A stretch of DNA of 64,000 nucleotides from Lachnotalea sp. AF33-28 (GTDB lineage Bacteria > Bacillota > Clostridia > Lachnospirales > Lachnospiraceae), in the NCBI RefSeq assembly GCF_003477885.1, contig NZ_QUEE01000001.1:462992-526991 (forward strand). Reading direction: 5' to 3'. Below, one piece after another: positions 7,156-15,802 of the stretch (the stretch's first letter is position 1; every line of letters begins with the position of its first letter). Both the position numbers and the translations under genes were made by a program. Below the pieces are notes generated by a model. The model was not told the origin of the DNA and did no database searches. It saw only the letters and a program-made list of their open reading frames with translations.

Positions 7156-8349
7156 CTAAAGGTTTCTCTCCTGGATCAGTAAATGGATGCCTTTCTCCAG
7201 CCGGTCCAGTCCCTCTTTCAGAATCTCTGCGCTGGTCGCGAAGCAGATCCGGCAGTATCCCTGTGAACCCGGTCCAAAAAACTGCTCGCCGCCCGATACC
7301 AGCGCCAGCTGAACTTTTTCTTTTAAATAGTCCGTAAACTCTTCACTGGTCATGCCAAATTCTTTGATGCAAGGAAACAGTAAATACGTCGCCTGCGGTT
7401 TGTGGCAGGTGATCAGAGGCATTGAACTTAACCTCTCCAGGGCGTAGTCCCTGTTTTTCTTTAAATGCGCGAGAAATTCATCCACCCAGTAATAGCATTT
7501 GTCCATGCAGGCAGTACCTGCAATCTGGGAGATGGATGCAATCCCCCCCGCCGTGGTCAGCACCGCGGACTTGTTCACAATCTTCTCAAAGCCGTCCCTG
7601 TCCGTGCAGTACACACAGCCCGCACGCAGTCCAGCGATACCGAAGCTCTTGGAAAATCCGAACACAGAGTACACTCTGCGGCATCTCTCATTTCCAAGGG
7701 CATAAATGCTGATAAAAGGCTTCTCCGGAAATACAATGTCGGACCAGATCTCATCATTCATGATGTACAGCCCATACTTCTCACACAGCCCCATGATGTG
7801 TTCCAGATCTTCTTTTCTGTAAACAACACCGTAGGGGTTGTGAGGGTTACACAGACCGATCATTCTGGTCTTCGGCGTAATGTATTTCTCCAGCTCCGAC
7901 AGGTCGATATGGCCATCCTTCAGCACGGCCGGAAACAGTACCGGTACCGCCCCCGCAGCCAGCGCGGACTCCTTGAACAGATAATCCACCGGGTCAAACA
8001 CGATCATTTCATCTCCCGGTCTCAAAAAGGTTTCCGCAATCACATACATGCCTCTGGCCGCGCTGTCAATGGGAAGGATCAGATCCGGATCGATTTTTTC
8101 CTGTTTTCTGGCATATAACGCCCTGGCGATGCTCTCTCTGAACTCCGGGTAGCCCATTTTAGGTGTGTAGGAGAAGTATCCGTCGTTAATATACGCCATC
8201 ATGGCTTCCCGTATTTCAGGGGCCACAGGATAGTCGGGGTCCGCCGCCGTCAGAGGGATAGTTCCGTCCGGAACCTCCGCCCAGCGGTAATTGAACGCAC
8301 GCTTTTTGAGCACGTCCACATTGACATTTTCATTGTCAAATAAGGCCAT
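7156..8349 (-). CDS. PatB/MalY-type PLP-dependent aminotransferase / C-S lyase
   Basis: A 397-aa class I/II aminotransferase-fold enzyme. The N-terminus (NYRWAEVPDGTIPLTAADPDYPV) is typical of the MalY/PatB cystathionine beta-lyase subgroup. The PLP lysine is K234 in VFGFSKSFGIAG, and the cofactor-contacting CNPHNPYG (residues 167-174) and NDEIW (198-202) motifs are present. It starts 1 bp after the ridA stop codon. RidA removes reactive enamine/imine intermediates that such lyases release, so the pair makes biochemical sense. The exact substrate is not known. Confidence 0.85.
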   Translation of the reverse strand: MALFDNENVNVDVLKKRAFNYRWAEVPDGTIPLTAADPDYPVAPEIREAMMAYINDGYFSYTPKMGYPEFRESIARALYARKQEKIDPDLILPIDSAARGMYVIAETFLRPGDEMIVFDPVDYLFKESALAAGAVPVLFPAVLKDGHIDLSELEKYITPKTRMIGLCNPHNPYGVVYRKEDLEHIMGLCEKYGLYIMNDEIWSDIVFPEKPFISIYALGNERCRRVYSVFGFSKSFGIAGLRAGCVYCTDRDGFEKIVNKSAVLTTAGGIASISQIAGTACMDKCYYWVDEFLAHLKKNRDYALERLSSMPLITCHKPQATYLLFPCIKEFGMTSEEFTDYLKEKVQLALVSGGEQFFGPGSQGYCRICFATSAEILKEGLDRLEKGIHLLIQERNL

Positions 8350-8350
8350 C

Positions 8351-8731
8351 TCAATTCTCCTTTACAAATCCGATCGCTTCGATCTCACACAGGACGCCTT
8401 TCGGCAGATCCTTCACGGCAACGCAGGATCTCGCAGGACAGCTGATGAAGAATTTTTCATATATTTTATTGAAGGCCGGGAAATCAGCCATATCAGCCAA
8501 AAAGCATGTGGTCTTAATCACGTTTTCAAAGCAGCTGCCTCCCGCTTTCAAAACCTCTCCCACATTTTTACAGGACTGCTCCGCCTGTACCTCGATGGTC
8601 TCTCCTCCCACCGCTCCGGTAGCGGGATCCACCGGTATCTGGCCGGATGTAAATACCATATTTCCGAAAGTCATTCCCTGAGAGTAGGGTCCGATTGCCT
8701 GTGGCGCTTTGTCTGTTACAATCTTATTCAT
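8351..8731 (-). CDS. ridA: RidA family enamine/imine deaminase
   Basis: 126 aa from the ATG at 8729-8731 (MNKIVTDKAPQAIGPYSQG), preceded by GGAGG with 8-nt spacing; an ATG five codons upstream is too close to that site. The protein shows the RidA hallmarks GPYSQG, FTSGQIPVDPATG, the substrate-binding arginine in CPARSCVAV and the end CEIEAIGFV. It hydrolyses reactive enamines/imines made by PLP enzymes and is the first gene of an operon with the PLP enzyme. Confidence 0.95.
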   Translation of the reverse strand: MNKIVTDKAPQAIGPYSQGMTFGNMVFTSGQIPVDPATGAVGGETIEVQAEQSCKNVGEVLKAGGSCFENVIKTTCFLADMADFPAFNKIYEKFFISCPARSCVAVKDLPKGVLCEIEAIGFVKEN

Positions 8732-8761
8732 AATAATTTCCTCCATATATTCACTCTTTTT

Positions 8762-8825
8762 GTGACCGGGTCCGTCACCATAATTTCCCTATATTCATTT
8801 TATATTACCCATGTACACTTGTAAA
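8762..8825 (-). promoter_or_regulatory. ridA-patB promoter and 5' UTR palindrome
   Basis: Minus-strand -35 TTTACA (8820-8825) and -10 TAAAAT (8797-8802) with a 17-bp spacer. In the transcribed leader lies GTGAC-N7-GTCAC (8762-8778), the same outer palindrome as before atpB (4174-4190). Confidence 0.65.
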
Positions 8826-8874
8826 CCGTATTTTATTCCAGCGTCATTACTCTTTAAAGGTGTCGATAAAGCAG

Positions 8875-9022
8875 CGTATGACGGGGTAGAGTATGGTCCT
8901 CATTGGGATCCCTTGAAGCTCGCCGGTTCTTTCGCTGCGTAGTTTGCAGCGTTAGAACCGCTGCGCGCTTCACGGAGCGAGAGCGCGTCCCTATGAGGAC
9001 CATACTCTACCCCGCCATACGC
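8875..9022. repeat. 148-nt long inverted repeat
   Basis: Two 34-nt arms (8875-8908 and 8989-9022) match as an inverted repeat with two mismatches; the inner bases hold a second hairpin built on CGCTGC/GCAGCG and GGTTCT/AGAACC. The left-arm sequence recurs at 61892-61928 with 5 differences in 37 bases. It lies between the end of the peptide operon and the ridA promoter. The rest of the 327-bp gap (8732-9058) holds only the ridA promoter. Confidence 0.8.
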
Positions 9023-9058
9023 GGAAGGTTTATGGCATCTGCGAACAGCAATGATGCG

Positions 9059-10018
9059 TCATTTAAGCTCCAGATGGCAGGCCACCTGTGTCCCATCCTC
9101 CATAGTCTTGAGCTTCGGTTTTTCTTTTTTACAGATCTCCATGCATTTGCTGCATCTGGGGTGGAACGGACAGCCGGACGGCGGGTTCACAGGGCTGGGA
9201 ATATCCCCTTCCAGTATGATTCTCTTGCCGGCATCCTTATCTTTTATATTGGGGATCGCGGAAAGCAGCGCCTCCGTATAGGGGTGGCGCCTCTTTTCAT
9301 AGATGGCCTCTTTCGAACCGATCTCCACCACATTGCCCAGATACATTACCATGACGCGGTCACACAGATGCTTGATGATGCGCAGGTCATGAGAAATAAA
9401 CATATAGGTCAGGTTGAACTCTTCCTTTAAATCCTGCATCAGATTGATCACCTGTGCCTGTATTGAAACATCCAGAGCGGATACCGGCTCATCGCAGACG
9501 ATAAAATCCGGGTTCAGCGCGATGGCCCTGGCAATGCCGATGCGCTGTCTCTGTCCTCCGGAAAACTCATGAGGATATCTGGTGATATGTTCAGGGCGCA
9601 GCCCCACACAGTCCACCAGGCGGGCAACCTTTTCAATCATCTCCTCCCGGGACATCTGGGGATAGTGGATCTGAAAAGGCTCGCACAGCGTCTGAAACAC
9701 CGTTTTTCTCGGATCCAGGGAAGCATACGGGTCCTGGAAGATGATCTGCATGCGGCTTCTCATGCTTCGCATCTCCTTGCGCTTTATCCGGCTTAGATCC
9801 GTGCCGTCATAGAGGATCTGCCCGTCGGTTTTCTCCAGAAGGCGCAGCACCAGACGGCCCGTTGTGGACTTTCCGCACCCGCTTTCACCCACGACGCCTA
9901 AAGTCTCCCCTCTCTTAATCTGAAATGTGACGTCATCCACAGCCTTCACATACTGTCCCTTGGTGCCGGTGGGAAAATATTTTTTCAGATTCTTAACATC
10001 GATCAATACATCGTTCAT
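9059..10018 (-). CDS. Oligopeptide ABC transporter ATPase (OppF/DppF type)
   Basis: 319 aa from the ATG at 10016-10018 (MNDVLIDVKNLKKYF), which overlaps the oppD-like stop as ATGA and has AGGAGG 8 nt upstream. Walker A GESGCGKS is at residues 44-51, the signature is FSGGQRQR, and Walker B ends in VCDEP. The C-terminal oligopeptide/dipeptide extension carries the cysteine-rich SGCPFHPRCSKCMEICKKEKP segment found in Opp/Dpp ATPases. It powers uptake together with the OppD partner and is the last gene of the operon. Confidence 0.93.
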   Translation of the reverse strand: MNDVLIDVKNLKKYFPTGTKGQYVKAVDDVTFQIKRGETLGVVGESGCGKSTTGRLVLRLLEKTDGQILYDGTDLSRIKRKEMRSMRSRMQIIFQDPYASLDPRKTVFQTLCEPFQIHYPQMSREEMIEKVARLVDCVGLRPEHITRYPHEFSGGQRQRIGIARAIALNPDFIVCDEPVSALDVSIQAQVINLMQDLKEEFNLTYMFISHDLRIIKHLCDRVMVMYLGNVVEIGSKEAIYEKRRHPYTEALLSAIPNIKDKDAGKRIILEGDIPSPVNPPSGCPFHPRCSKCMEICKKEKPKLKTMEDGTQVACHLELK

Positions 10019-10980
10019 TCTCCGTACCTCCTGCATCTGACCTGACGTCCGTCTTTCAGATCGGTGAGCGGGATCGCCGCCTTACCGCATTCTTCACAGA
10101 AGCGGTCGCATCTGGGGCCAAACCGGCAGCCACCGGGCATATCATAGAGGCTGGGCACCAGACCTTCCAGCGTCTGCAGGCGGTCCACCTCCTCATTGAT
10201 ATCCGGTATGGAGTGCATGAGCCCAATGGTATACGGGTGGTTCGGATGTGCGAACAGATCCTTCGTCTTCGCCTTTTCCACCACTTCTCCCGCATACATG
10301 ACCACCACCTCATCGGCCATCTCCGCGATCACCCCCAGATCGTGGGTGATGATGATGATCGCCATATTGAGTTTCTGTTTTAAATCCCTAAGCAGCTCCA
10401 ATATCTGTGCCTGTATGGTCACATCCAGTGCCGTAGTCGGCTCATCGGCGATCAAAAGCTCCGGGTTGCAGGATAAAGCCATAGCAATCATCACTCTCTG
10501 ACGCATTCCGCCCGACAGTTGATGGGGATATTCATCCACCCGCTTTTCCGCCTCCGGTATGCCCACCAGCTTTAAGAGCTCTATGGCCCTTTCCCTGGCT
10601 TCCTTTTTGTTCATGTTCATATGCAGGATCAGAGCCTCTTCTATCTGATAGCCCACAGTAAATACCGGATTTAAAGAGGTCATCGGCTCCTGAAAGATCA
10701 TCGAGATCTTATTGCCGCGCAGCTTCATCATCTCTTTTTTCGGCAGCTTTAAAAGATCCTGTCCGTCGAAAAAGATGCTGCCGCCCTCATTTCTGCCGGT
10801 GACCGGATCCACCAGACCCATAATGGAAAGGCTTGTGACGCTCTTGCCGCAGCCGGATTCCCCGACGATGCCCAGCACCTGGCCTTTATCCAGTGAAAAG
10901 GTCACGCCGTCCACCGCCTTGGCACATCCCGCATCGGTATAAAAATATGTTTTTAAATCGTTCACTTCCAGTAATTTCAT
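10015..10980 (-). CDS. Oligopeptide ABC transporter ATPase (OppD/DppD type)
   Basis: 321 aa. Walker A GESGCGKS is at residues 40-47, the signature is LSGGMRQR, and Walker B is LLIADEPT. The C-terminal extension GGCRFGPRCDRFCEECG is typical of the OppD class and can bind an iron-sulfur cluster in some members. It follows an M24 peptidase gene by 11 bp and is coupled to the next ATPase by a 4-bp overlap. Confidence 0.93.
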   Translation of the reverse strand: MKLLEVNDLKTYFYTDAGCAKAVDGVTFSLDKGQVLGIVGESGCGKSVTSLSIMGLVDPVTGRNEGGSIFFDGQDLLKLPKKEMMKLRGNKISMIFQEPMTSLNPVFTVGYQIEEALILHMNMNKKEARERAIELLKLVGIPEAEKRVDEYPHQLSGGMRQRVMIAMALSCNPELLIADEPTTALDVTIQAQILELLRDLKQKLNMAIIIITHDLGVIAEMADEVVVMYAGEVVEKAKTKDLFAHPNHPYTIGLMHSIPDINEEVDRLQTLEGLVPSLYDMPGGCRFGPRCDRFCEECGKAAIPLTDLKDGRQVRCRRYGE

Positions 10981-10991
10981 TGAAGCCTCCT

Positions 10992-12074
10992 TTATCCGAT
11001 GTGTATCTCATGAGGCGTATGAGACAGATTCTCGCAGCCGCTTTCTGTCACGAGAACATCGTCTTCCGTACGCACTCCACAGCGATCAGGAAAATACAGA
11101 CCCGGCTCCACCGTAAATACCATGCCGGGCACCAGACGTGTTTCATTGCCGATCACAATCCTGGGACATTCATGGATCTCCAGTCCGATCCCATGACCCA
11201 GCCCTTTCAGCGCATAGTCCTCCAGCCCCGCCTTAAGGAACACATCCCTGTGGGCCTGCTCCACTTCCCTTGCAAGGACGCCCGGACGTATTGCGTTAAT
11301 CGCGGCAATCTGGCTCTCCCTCACCAGATCAAATATATACTGATCCTCTTTGGATATATCCCCGAACAGCAGCGTTCTGGTCATATCTGAACAGTAGCCG
11401 TCCTTCATCACGCCGAAATCCACCACGACCATATCGCCGTTTTCAATCACTTTATCCGTAGGAACGCCGTGAGCCATGGCGCCTCTGGGACCGGACGCCA
11501 CAATAGTTCCAAAGCTCATGGCTTCCGCACCCTCTTTGGACACCAGATAATGAAGCTCATCCGCCAGATCCTTCTCTGTCATTCCGATCTTAAGCTTGGG
11601 GATCAGCTTCTCAAATCCGCCTTCTGCACAGCGGATGGCATCACGGATATGACCGATCTCTTCCTCGTCCTTCACCATGCGGATTTCCAGGAAATACTCT
11701 GATTCAAATACCACCTCGGTATCCGCAAGTTTCTCCTTTAACGCGAAGTATTCTCCGACCGCCATGCCCTCTTCCATGACGATCCGCTTTATGCCCATCT
11801 TTTTAATCGTATCCGCCACCAGTTCCAGGCGGTTTGCGGCGTGCTCGATGACCTCGCAGTCCACAGTCTCCATTAACGCCTGTGTGGTATATCTTTTATC
11901 CGTAACCAGCGCCACCTTATCCTTTGTCACCACCAGATATCCGTTGCTCCCGGTAAACAGGCTGAAGTACCTGTAATTCTCATAGGAATTGAGCATGGCA
12001 CCGTCCAGGCCGTTATCGTCCAGATAGGTTCTAAGGCTCGCCAGCCTCTTTTCAACGATCGCTTTCTTATCCAT
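10992..12074 (-). CDS. M24 aminopeptidase P-like (Xaa-Pro) peptidase
   Basis: 360 aa with a creatinase N domain (about 1-125) and a pita-bread catalytic domain. The five metal ligands are visible: two aspartates in VVDFGVMKDGYCSDMTRT, a histidine in GHGIGLEIHE, a glutamate in FTVEPGLY and one in RTEDDVLV. It should remove N-terminal residues before proline from imported peptides, in the cytoplasm (no signal peptide). It is embedded between permease and ATPase genes of a peptide ABC transporter. Confidence 0.9.
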   Translation of the reverse strand: MDKKAIVEKRLASLRTYLDDNGLDGAMLNSYENYRYFSLFTGSNGYLVVTKDKVALVTDKRYTTQALMETVDCEVIEHAANRLELVADTIKKMGIKRIVMEEGMAVGEYFALKEKLADTEVVFESEYFLEIRMVKDEEEIGHIRDAIRCAEGGFEKLIPKLKIGMTEKDLADELHYLVSKEGAEAMSFGTIVASGPRGAMAHGVPTDKVIENGDMVVVDFGVMKDGYCSDMTRTLLFGDISKEDQYIFDLVRESQIAAINAIRPGVLAREVEQAHRDVFLKAGLEDYALKGLGHGIGLEIHECPRIVIGNETRLVPGMVFTVEPGLYFPDRCGVRTEDDVLVTESGCENLSHTPHEIHIG

Positions 12075-12129
12075 CTTTTATTCTCCTATCCCGCGCGCTT
12101 TGCGCAGTTTATTATATCCCGCAAGGCAC

Positions 12130-13026
12130 TTATTTCTTCTGACGCGCATCCAAAGCGTCTCTCATGCCGTCGCCGATGAAATTGATGCTCAACACCGCCA
12201 GCAGTATGCAGATTCCCGGCGGAACCCACTGCCAGGGCCTTAGGGTCAGGGTGGACAGGTTATTCGCATCCATCAGCATATTGCCCCAGCTGGCCATGGG
12301 CATCTGAACGCCCACTCCCAGGTAGCTTAGGGATGCCTCTGTCAGAATGGCGTGGGCCATCTGCAGCGTGGCCTCCACGATGATCGGAGCCATAACGTTA
12401 GGAATGATATGGGACCATATGATACGCCCGTCCTTCGCTCCTAAGGAGACGGAGGCCTGCACATATTCCAGCTCACGCACCCTTAAGATCTCACCGCGGA
12501 CGAATCGGGCCGTGCCGGTCCAGTTACAGAGTCCGATCACCAGCATGATGTTGTAAATGCTGGGCTTTAACATGGTGGAAATGATGATTACCAGAAACAT
12601 GACCGGGAAACAGTAAACCACGTCCACGGCTCTCATGATGATCGTATCCGCCCATTTGCCGAAATAGCCGGCGATAGCGCCCAGGATGATGCCTATGGTG
12701 GTGGAGATTCCCACAGCTACAACGCCGACGCTCATGGAGACCCTGGCCGCGTAAACCACGCGGCTGAAGATGTCGCGCCCCAGGCTGTCCGTTCCAAGAA
12801 GCGTGCCGCTGGCCTTAGGAGACAGATTCTTCATGACGATGCCGTCCGCATCCTCCAGCGAGATATATGGGCTGTGTTTTACTATGAGCGGCGCAAACAC
12901 TGCCATCAGTATCAGCAGAGTTATGATAATCAGTCCGATCAGCGCCAGCTTGTTCTTGGAAAACCGCTTCCAGCCGTCGGATTTGAAAATATTCCGTTTT
13001 GCTTTCACTTGAATTTCAGTTGCCAT
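12130..13026 (-). CDS. Peptide ABC transporter permease (OppC/DppC type)
   Basis: 298 aa, about six membrane helices, with an N-terminal cytoplasmic stretch (KRNIFKSDGWKRFSKNKLALIG) typical of OppC/DppC and the LLGTDSLGRDIFSRV motif of this class. The EAA-type loop lies in ELEYVQASVSLGAKDGRIIWSHIIP, cited by region. It follows the oppB-like gene by 10 bp. Confidence 0.93.
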   Translation of the reverse strand: MATEIQVKAKRNIFKSDGWKRFSKNKLALIGLIIITLLILMAVFAPLIVKHSPYISLEDADGIVMKNLSPKASGTLLGTDSLGRDIFSRVVYAARVSMSVGVVAVGISTTIGIILGAIAGYFGKWADTIIMRAVDVVYCFPVMFLVIIISTMLKPSIYNIMLVIGLCNWTGTARFVRGEILRVRELEYVQASVSLGAKDGRIIWSHIIPNVMAPIIVEATLQMAHAILTEASLSYLGVGVQMPMASWGNMLMDANNLSTLTLRPWQWVPPGICILLAVLSINFIGDGMRDALDARQKK

Positions 13027-13036
13027 GTCTACCTCC

Positions 13037-13996
13037 TTAGTACCGGATACGTGGATCTACAAAGGAATACAGAATATCGGATACCAGGTTGCCGATCAGC
13101 ACCAATACCGCCGTAAACAGTGTAAGTCCCATGAGTACCGCGTAATCCCTGTTGCCGATGGCATCAACGCCCAGCTGGCCCATGCCCGGCCACCCGAATA
13201 CCTTTTCCGTGATATACGCGCCGCCGAACAGGTTGGGGATAGACAGACCGAATATCGTTATGACCGGAATCAGAGAGTTTTTCAGCGCATGCTTATAGAT
13301 GACGGCCTTTTCCGCCAATCCCTTGGCTCTGGCGGTCCTGATATAATCCTGGCTCAATGTTTCCACCATGCTGGAACGCGTAAAGCGCATCACGGTGGCT
13401 ATATTGGCCAGTGACATGGCCGCCGCAGGCATGACAAGATATCTGAGCTTATTGCAGAATTCCTGCCACGGCGTACCGTGGAAAGAAGCGCTGCCAAAGC
13501 CTGAGGTGGGGAACCATTTCAGCTTAATCGCAAATATGTAGATCAGTCCCATACCAAAGAAAAAGGACGGGATGGATATTCCGATAAAGGAGAAGATGGT
13601 CAGGCCGTAGTCCCCGGCAGAATATTTATGTGTGGCTGAATAAACGCCCAGCGGTATGCCGATCACAAAACTGATCACAAATGCGGTGCAGGTGAGCAGC
13701 AGCGTGGCCGGCAGCCTCTCCAGGATCATTTCCAGCACCGGCTGTCCGGAAAACGTGCTGTAGCCGAAATTCAAATGAAACAGCTCCTTCAGCCAGTTCC
13801 AGTACTGCACCAGAATCGGTTTATCCAGGCCCAGCGCCTCTTTTGCTTTGTTGATAGCTTCCACGCTGGTCCTGGGGTTGATCATATTGGCCAGCGGCCC
13901 GCCGGGCGCCAGCTTCATGATGAAGTAGGTCAGAATCGTAATACCGAATACGATCGGTATGGTCTGAAGCAATCTTTTTCTAATGTACTTTCCCAT
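13037..13996 (-). CDS. Peptide ABC transporter permease (OppB/DppB type)
   Basis: 319 aa with the OppB/DppB N-terminus MGKYIRKRLLQTIPIVFGIT, six membrane helices, the APGGP motif after helix 1 and an EAA-like loop at DYIRTARAKGLAEKAVIYKHA, cited by region. It pairs with the adjacent OppC-type permease to make the pore. Confidence 0.93.
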   Translation of the reverse strand: MGKYIRKRLLQTIPIVFGITILTYFIMKLAPGGPLANMINPRTSVEAINKAKEALGLDKPILVQYWNWLKELFHLNFGYSTFSGQPVLEMILERLPATLLLTCTAFVISFVIGIPLGVYSATHKYSAGDYGLTIFSFIGISIPSFFFGMGLIYIFAIKLKWFPTSGFGSASFHGTPWQEFCNKLRYLVMPAAAMSLANIATVMRFTRSSMVETLSQDYIRTARAKGLAEKAVIYKHALKNSLIPVITIFGLSIPNLFGGAYITEKVFGWPGMGQLGVDAIGNRDYAVLMGLTLFTAVLVLIGNLVSDILYSFVDPRIRY

Positions 13997-14013
13997 TCCG
14001 CTTCCTCCTTAAA

Positions 14014-14472
14014 TTATAGGGGATTATTCTCTCTGACCCTGGGAATGAAGCAGTCAGAACTTACCTCTTCGAAAGATACTTCCCCGCCCAGAGACTCAAT
14101 AAACTTCTGATAGCGTCCCATGGTGAGGCCGTCGCAGAACGGATCCTTTTCCGAATAATTTAAAGCCACCCTTTTAGGCGCCAGCTTTTTCATCAAAGAA
14201 GATACAGATTCATCGTAGGAATCGTATTTGATCACTTCATCAAACAGGCCGGACTCCTCAATATCCTGGGCATCAATTTTGGAGGAAATGCCGTATTTCT
14301 CTCCATTCTTTGTAAAGATGAACGCGCCCGATCCCACCGTTCCTACGCCCGGTATAAAGCTTGTAATCTGGTCACTGCCTTCGCTGGTTATAATCACATA
14401 GGCATCGATATCCAGATTTTTCAACTGTTCAATCACATCGTTAATAACCTTTTCATGATATGCTTTATTCAT
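14014..14472 (-). CDS. Stand-alone creatinase-N-like domain protein
   Basis: 152 aa from the ATG at 14470-14472 (MNKAYHEKVINDVIEQL), with GGAGG 5 nt upstream. The whole protein resembles only the non-catalytic N-terminal domain of M24 peptidases: IDAYVIITSEGSDQITSFIPG, cited by region, then an ALNYSEKDPFCDGLT segment like that of the M24 gene at 15803-17005. The catalytic pita-bread domain and its metal ligands are absent. It could be a truncated M24 gene that kept its frame or a small subunit partnering an M24 enzyme. It sits between an M20 gene and oppB. Confidence 0.65.
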   Translation of the reverse strand: MNKAYHEKVINDVIEQLKNLDIDAYVIITSEGSDQITSFIPGVGTVGSGAFIFTKNGEKYGISSKIDAQDIEESGLFDEVIKYDSYDESVSSLMKKLAPKRVALNYSEKDPFCDGLTMGRYQKFIESLGGEVSFEEVSSDCFIPRVRENNPL

Positions 14473-14518
14473 GTTGTCCTCCATTATGCGCATCAGCATA
14501 CTGACTGCGCTTATTTAT

Positions 14519-15799
14519 TCACCTTTGCGGCAGGCAATACTCTTTTGTCAGACTCATAAGCATCCGGCACCCGAAGAAAAAGGAATCCACGGTTATGCTT
14601 TCGTTAGGGCCGTGGACCTTGGGCAGAATCTCATTGAAGCTGTCCTCCATCCGTACCGGCGAGAACCCGTACACCATACTGTCCTCGCTGCCATAGAAAC
14701 GTCCGTCCGTCCTGCCCAGTGCCAGCATCGGCAGCACCCGGCAGGGAAAGCCATGCCTTCCGGCAAATGTTTCCGCCTTCTGTATCAGATCCAAAAGCAT
14801 GGAATTCTCCTCATTGCTTTCAAATCCCTTCTCAAAATTCACTATCTCATAGCTGACCTGGCATCCCTCCAGCGCGCGGTCCAGAAATGAGCATATCTCC
14901 TCACATCCAGCGTAAGGCAGCACCTTCATTTCCAGCGTGACCTCACAGGAGGAAGGCACCACATTGCTGCGCTGGCCGATCCGGTAATTGCGCATCCCTA
15001 TGCTGCTTTCTCCGGCATACTGCCACAGGGCTTCTGCCAGAGGATTGTCAATCCGGTCGGTGCCGAGGATTTTCTCCATCAGGCAGCGGATGCGCCTGCT
15101 TCCGACGGACAGCTCCTTTTCTCTGGCAAAAATACTTTTCAGGGCCTCTGCCATCTTAAGCACGGCCTGGTCCCCGCCCGGCGCGCTGGCATGGCTGCCC
15201 TGCCCCCTGGCGGTGAGCTTCACGCTGCAGATGCCCTTTTCACCAACGGTCATCATTAAATAATTCTGGCCGTTAATCCGCATCGGAAAGCCTCCGCCTT
15301 CATTGATCACAATGCTGCCGTGAAAGAGTTCCGGCCTCACTTCCTTTAAATACCCCATTCCGAAAGCGCTGCCGCCTTCCTCATCGATCGTCGCTACAAA
15401 CCAGACATCTCTGTTTAATTCCTTCTGCCGCAGCTTCAGCTCCAGAAACGCATAAAGCTCCATAACGGTCAGCTGTTTGGTATCCAGCGTGCCCCGGCCG
15501 TGTATCCGGCCGCCCGCTGTAACGCCGCCAAAGGGGTCCTGCTGCCATTTTGCCGGATCCGCCGCCACCACATCGATATGGGAGATCAGCATCATCGGAG
15601 GCTCCACAGGATCAGAGGCCTTCAGACAGGCCAGCAGATTGGGCCTGTCGGGCGTCTTTGCCACGATTTCACAGGGAATGCCCGCCTCTTCCAGTATATT
15701 CTTCAAAAAATCACAGGCTGCCTTTTCGCCTTCACTCGCGGTTACCGACGGAATTCGAATCAGGTCAGCAAATACTTTTCCGGCTTGCTCCAGTTCCAT
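14519..15799 (-). CDS. M20 family metallopeptidase
   Basis: 426 aa. The zinc ligands expected of M20 are visible: H74 in LISHIDVV, the bridging aspartate in GRGTLDTKQ, the catalytic Glu pair in TIDEEGGS, and later an aspartate or glutamate in NEGGGF. A dimerisation domain lies in the middle (about 190-310). It is cytosolic, with no signal peptide, so it should act on imported peptides. It starts 3 bp after the M24 gene. It is paralogous to the M20 gene at 17142-18458; both share HIDVV.AD and DTKQLTVMEL. Confidence 0.9.
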   Translation of the reverse strand: MELEQAGKVFADLIRIPSVTASEGEKAACDFLKNILEEAGIPCEIVAKTPDRPNLLACLKASDPVEPPMMLISHIDVVAADPAKWQQDPFGGVTAGGRIHGRGTLDTKQLTVMELYAFLELKLRQKELNRDVWFVATIDEEGGSAFGMGYLKEVRPELFHGSIVINEGGGFPMRINGQNYLMMTVGEKGICSVKLTARGQGSHASAPGGDQAVLKMAEALKSIFAREKELSVGSRRIRCLMEKILGTDRIDNPLAEALWQYAGESSIGMRNYRIGQRSNVVPSSCEVTLEMKVLPYAGCEEICSFLDRALEGCQVSYEIVNFEKGFESNEENSMLLDLIQKAETFAGRHGFPCRVLPMLALGRTDGRFYGSEDSMVYGFSPVRMEDSFNEILPKVHGPNESITVDSFFFGCRMLMSLTKEYCLPQR

Positions 15800-15802
15800 G
15801 GG

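Noticed and set aside
8903..9430. A plus-strand frame crossing the long inverted repeat
   Set aside because: It runs through the repeat and antisense to the OppF-type gene; composition is that of a shadow frame.
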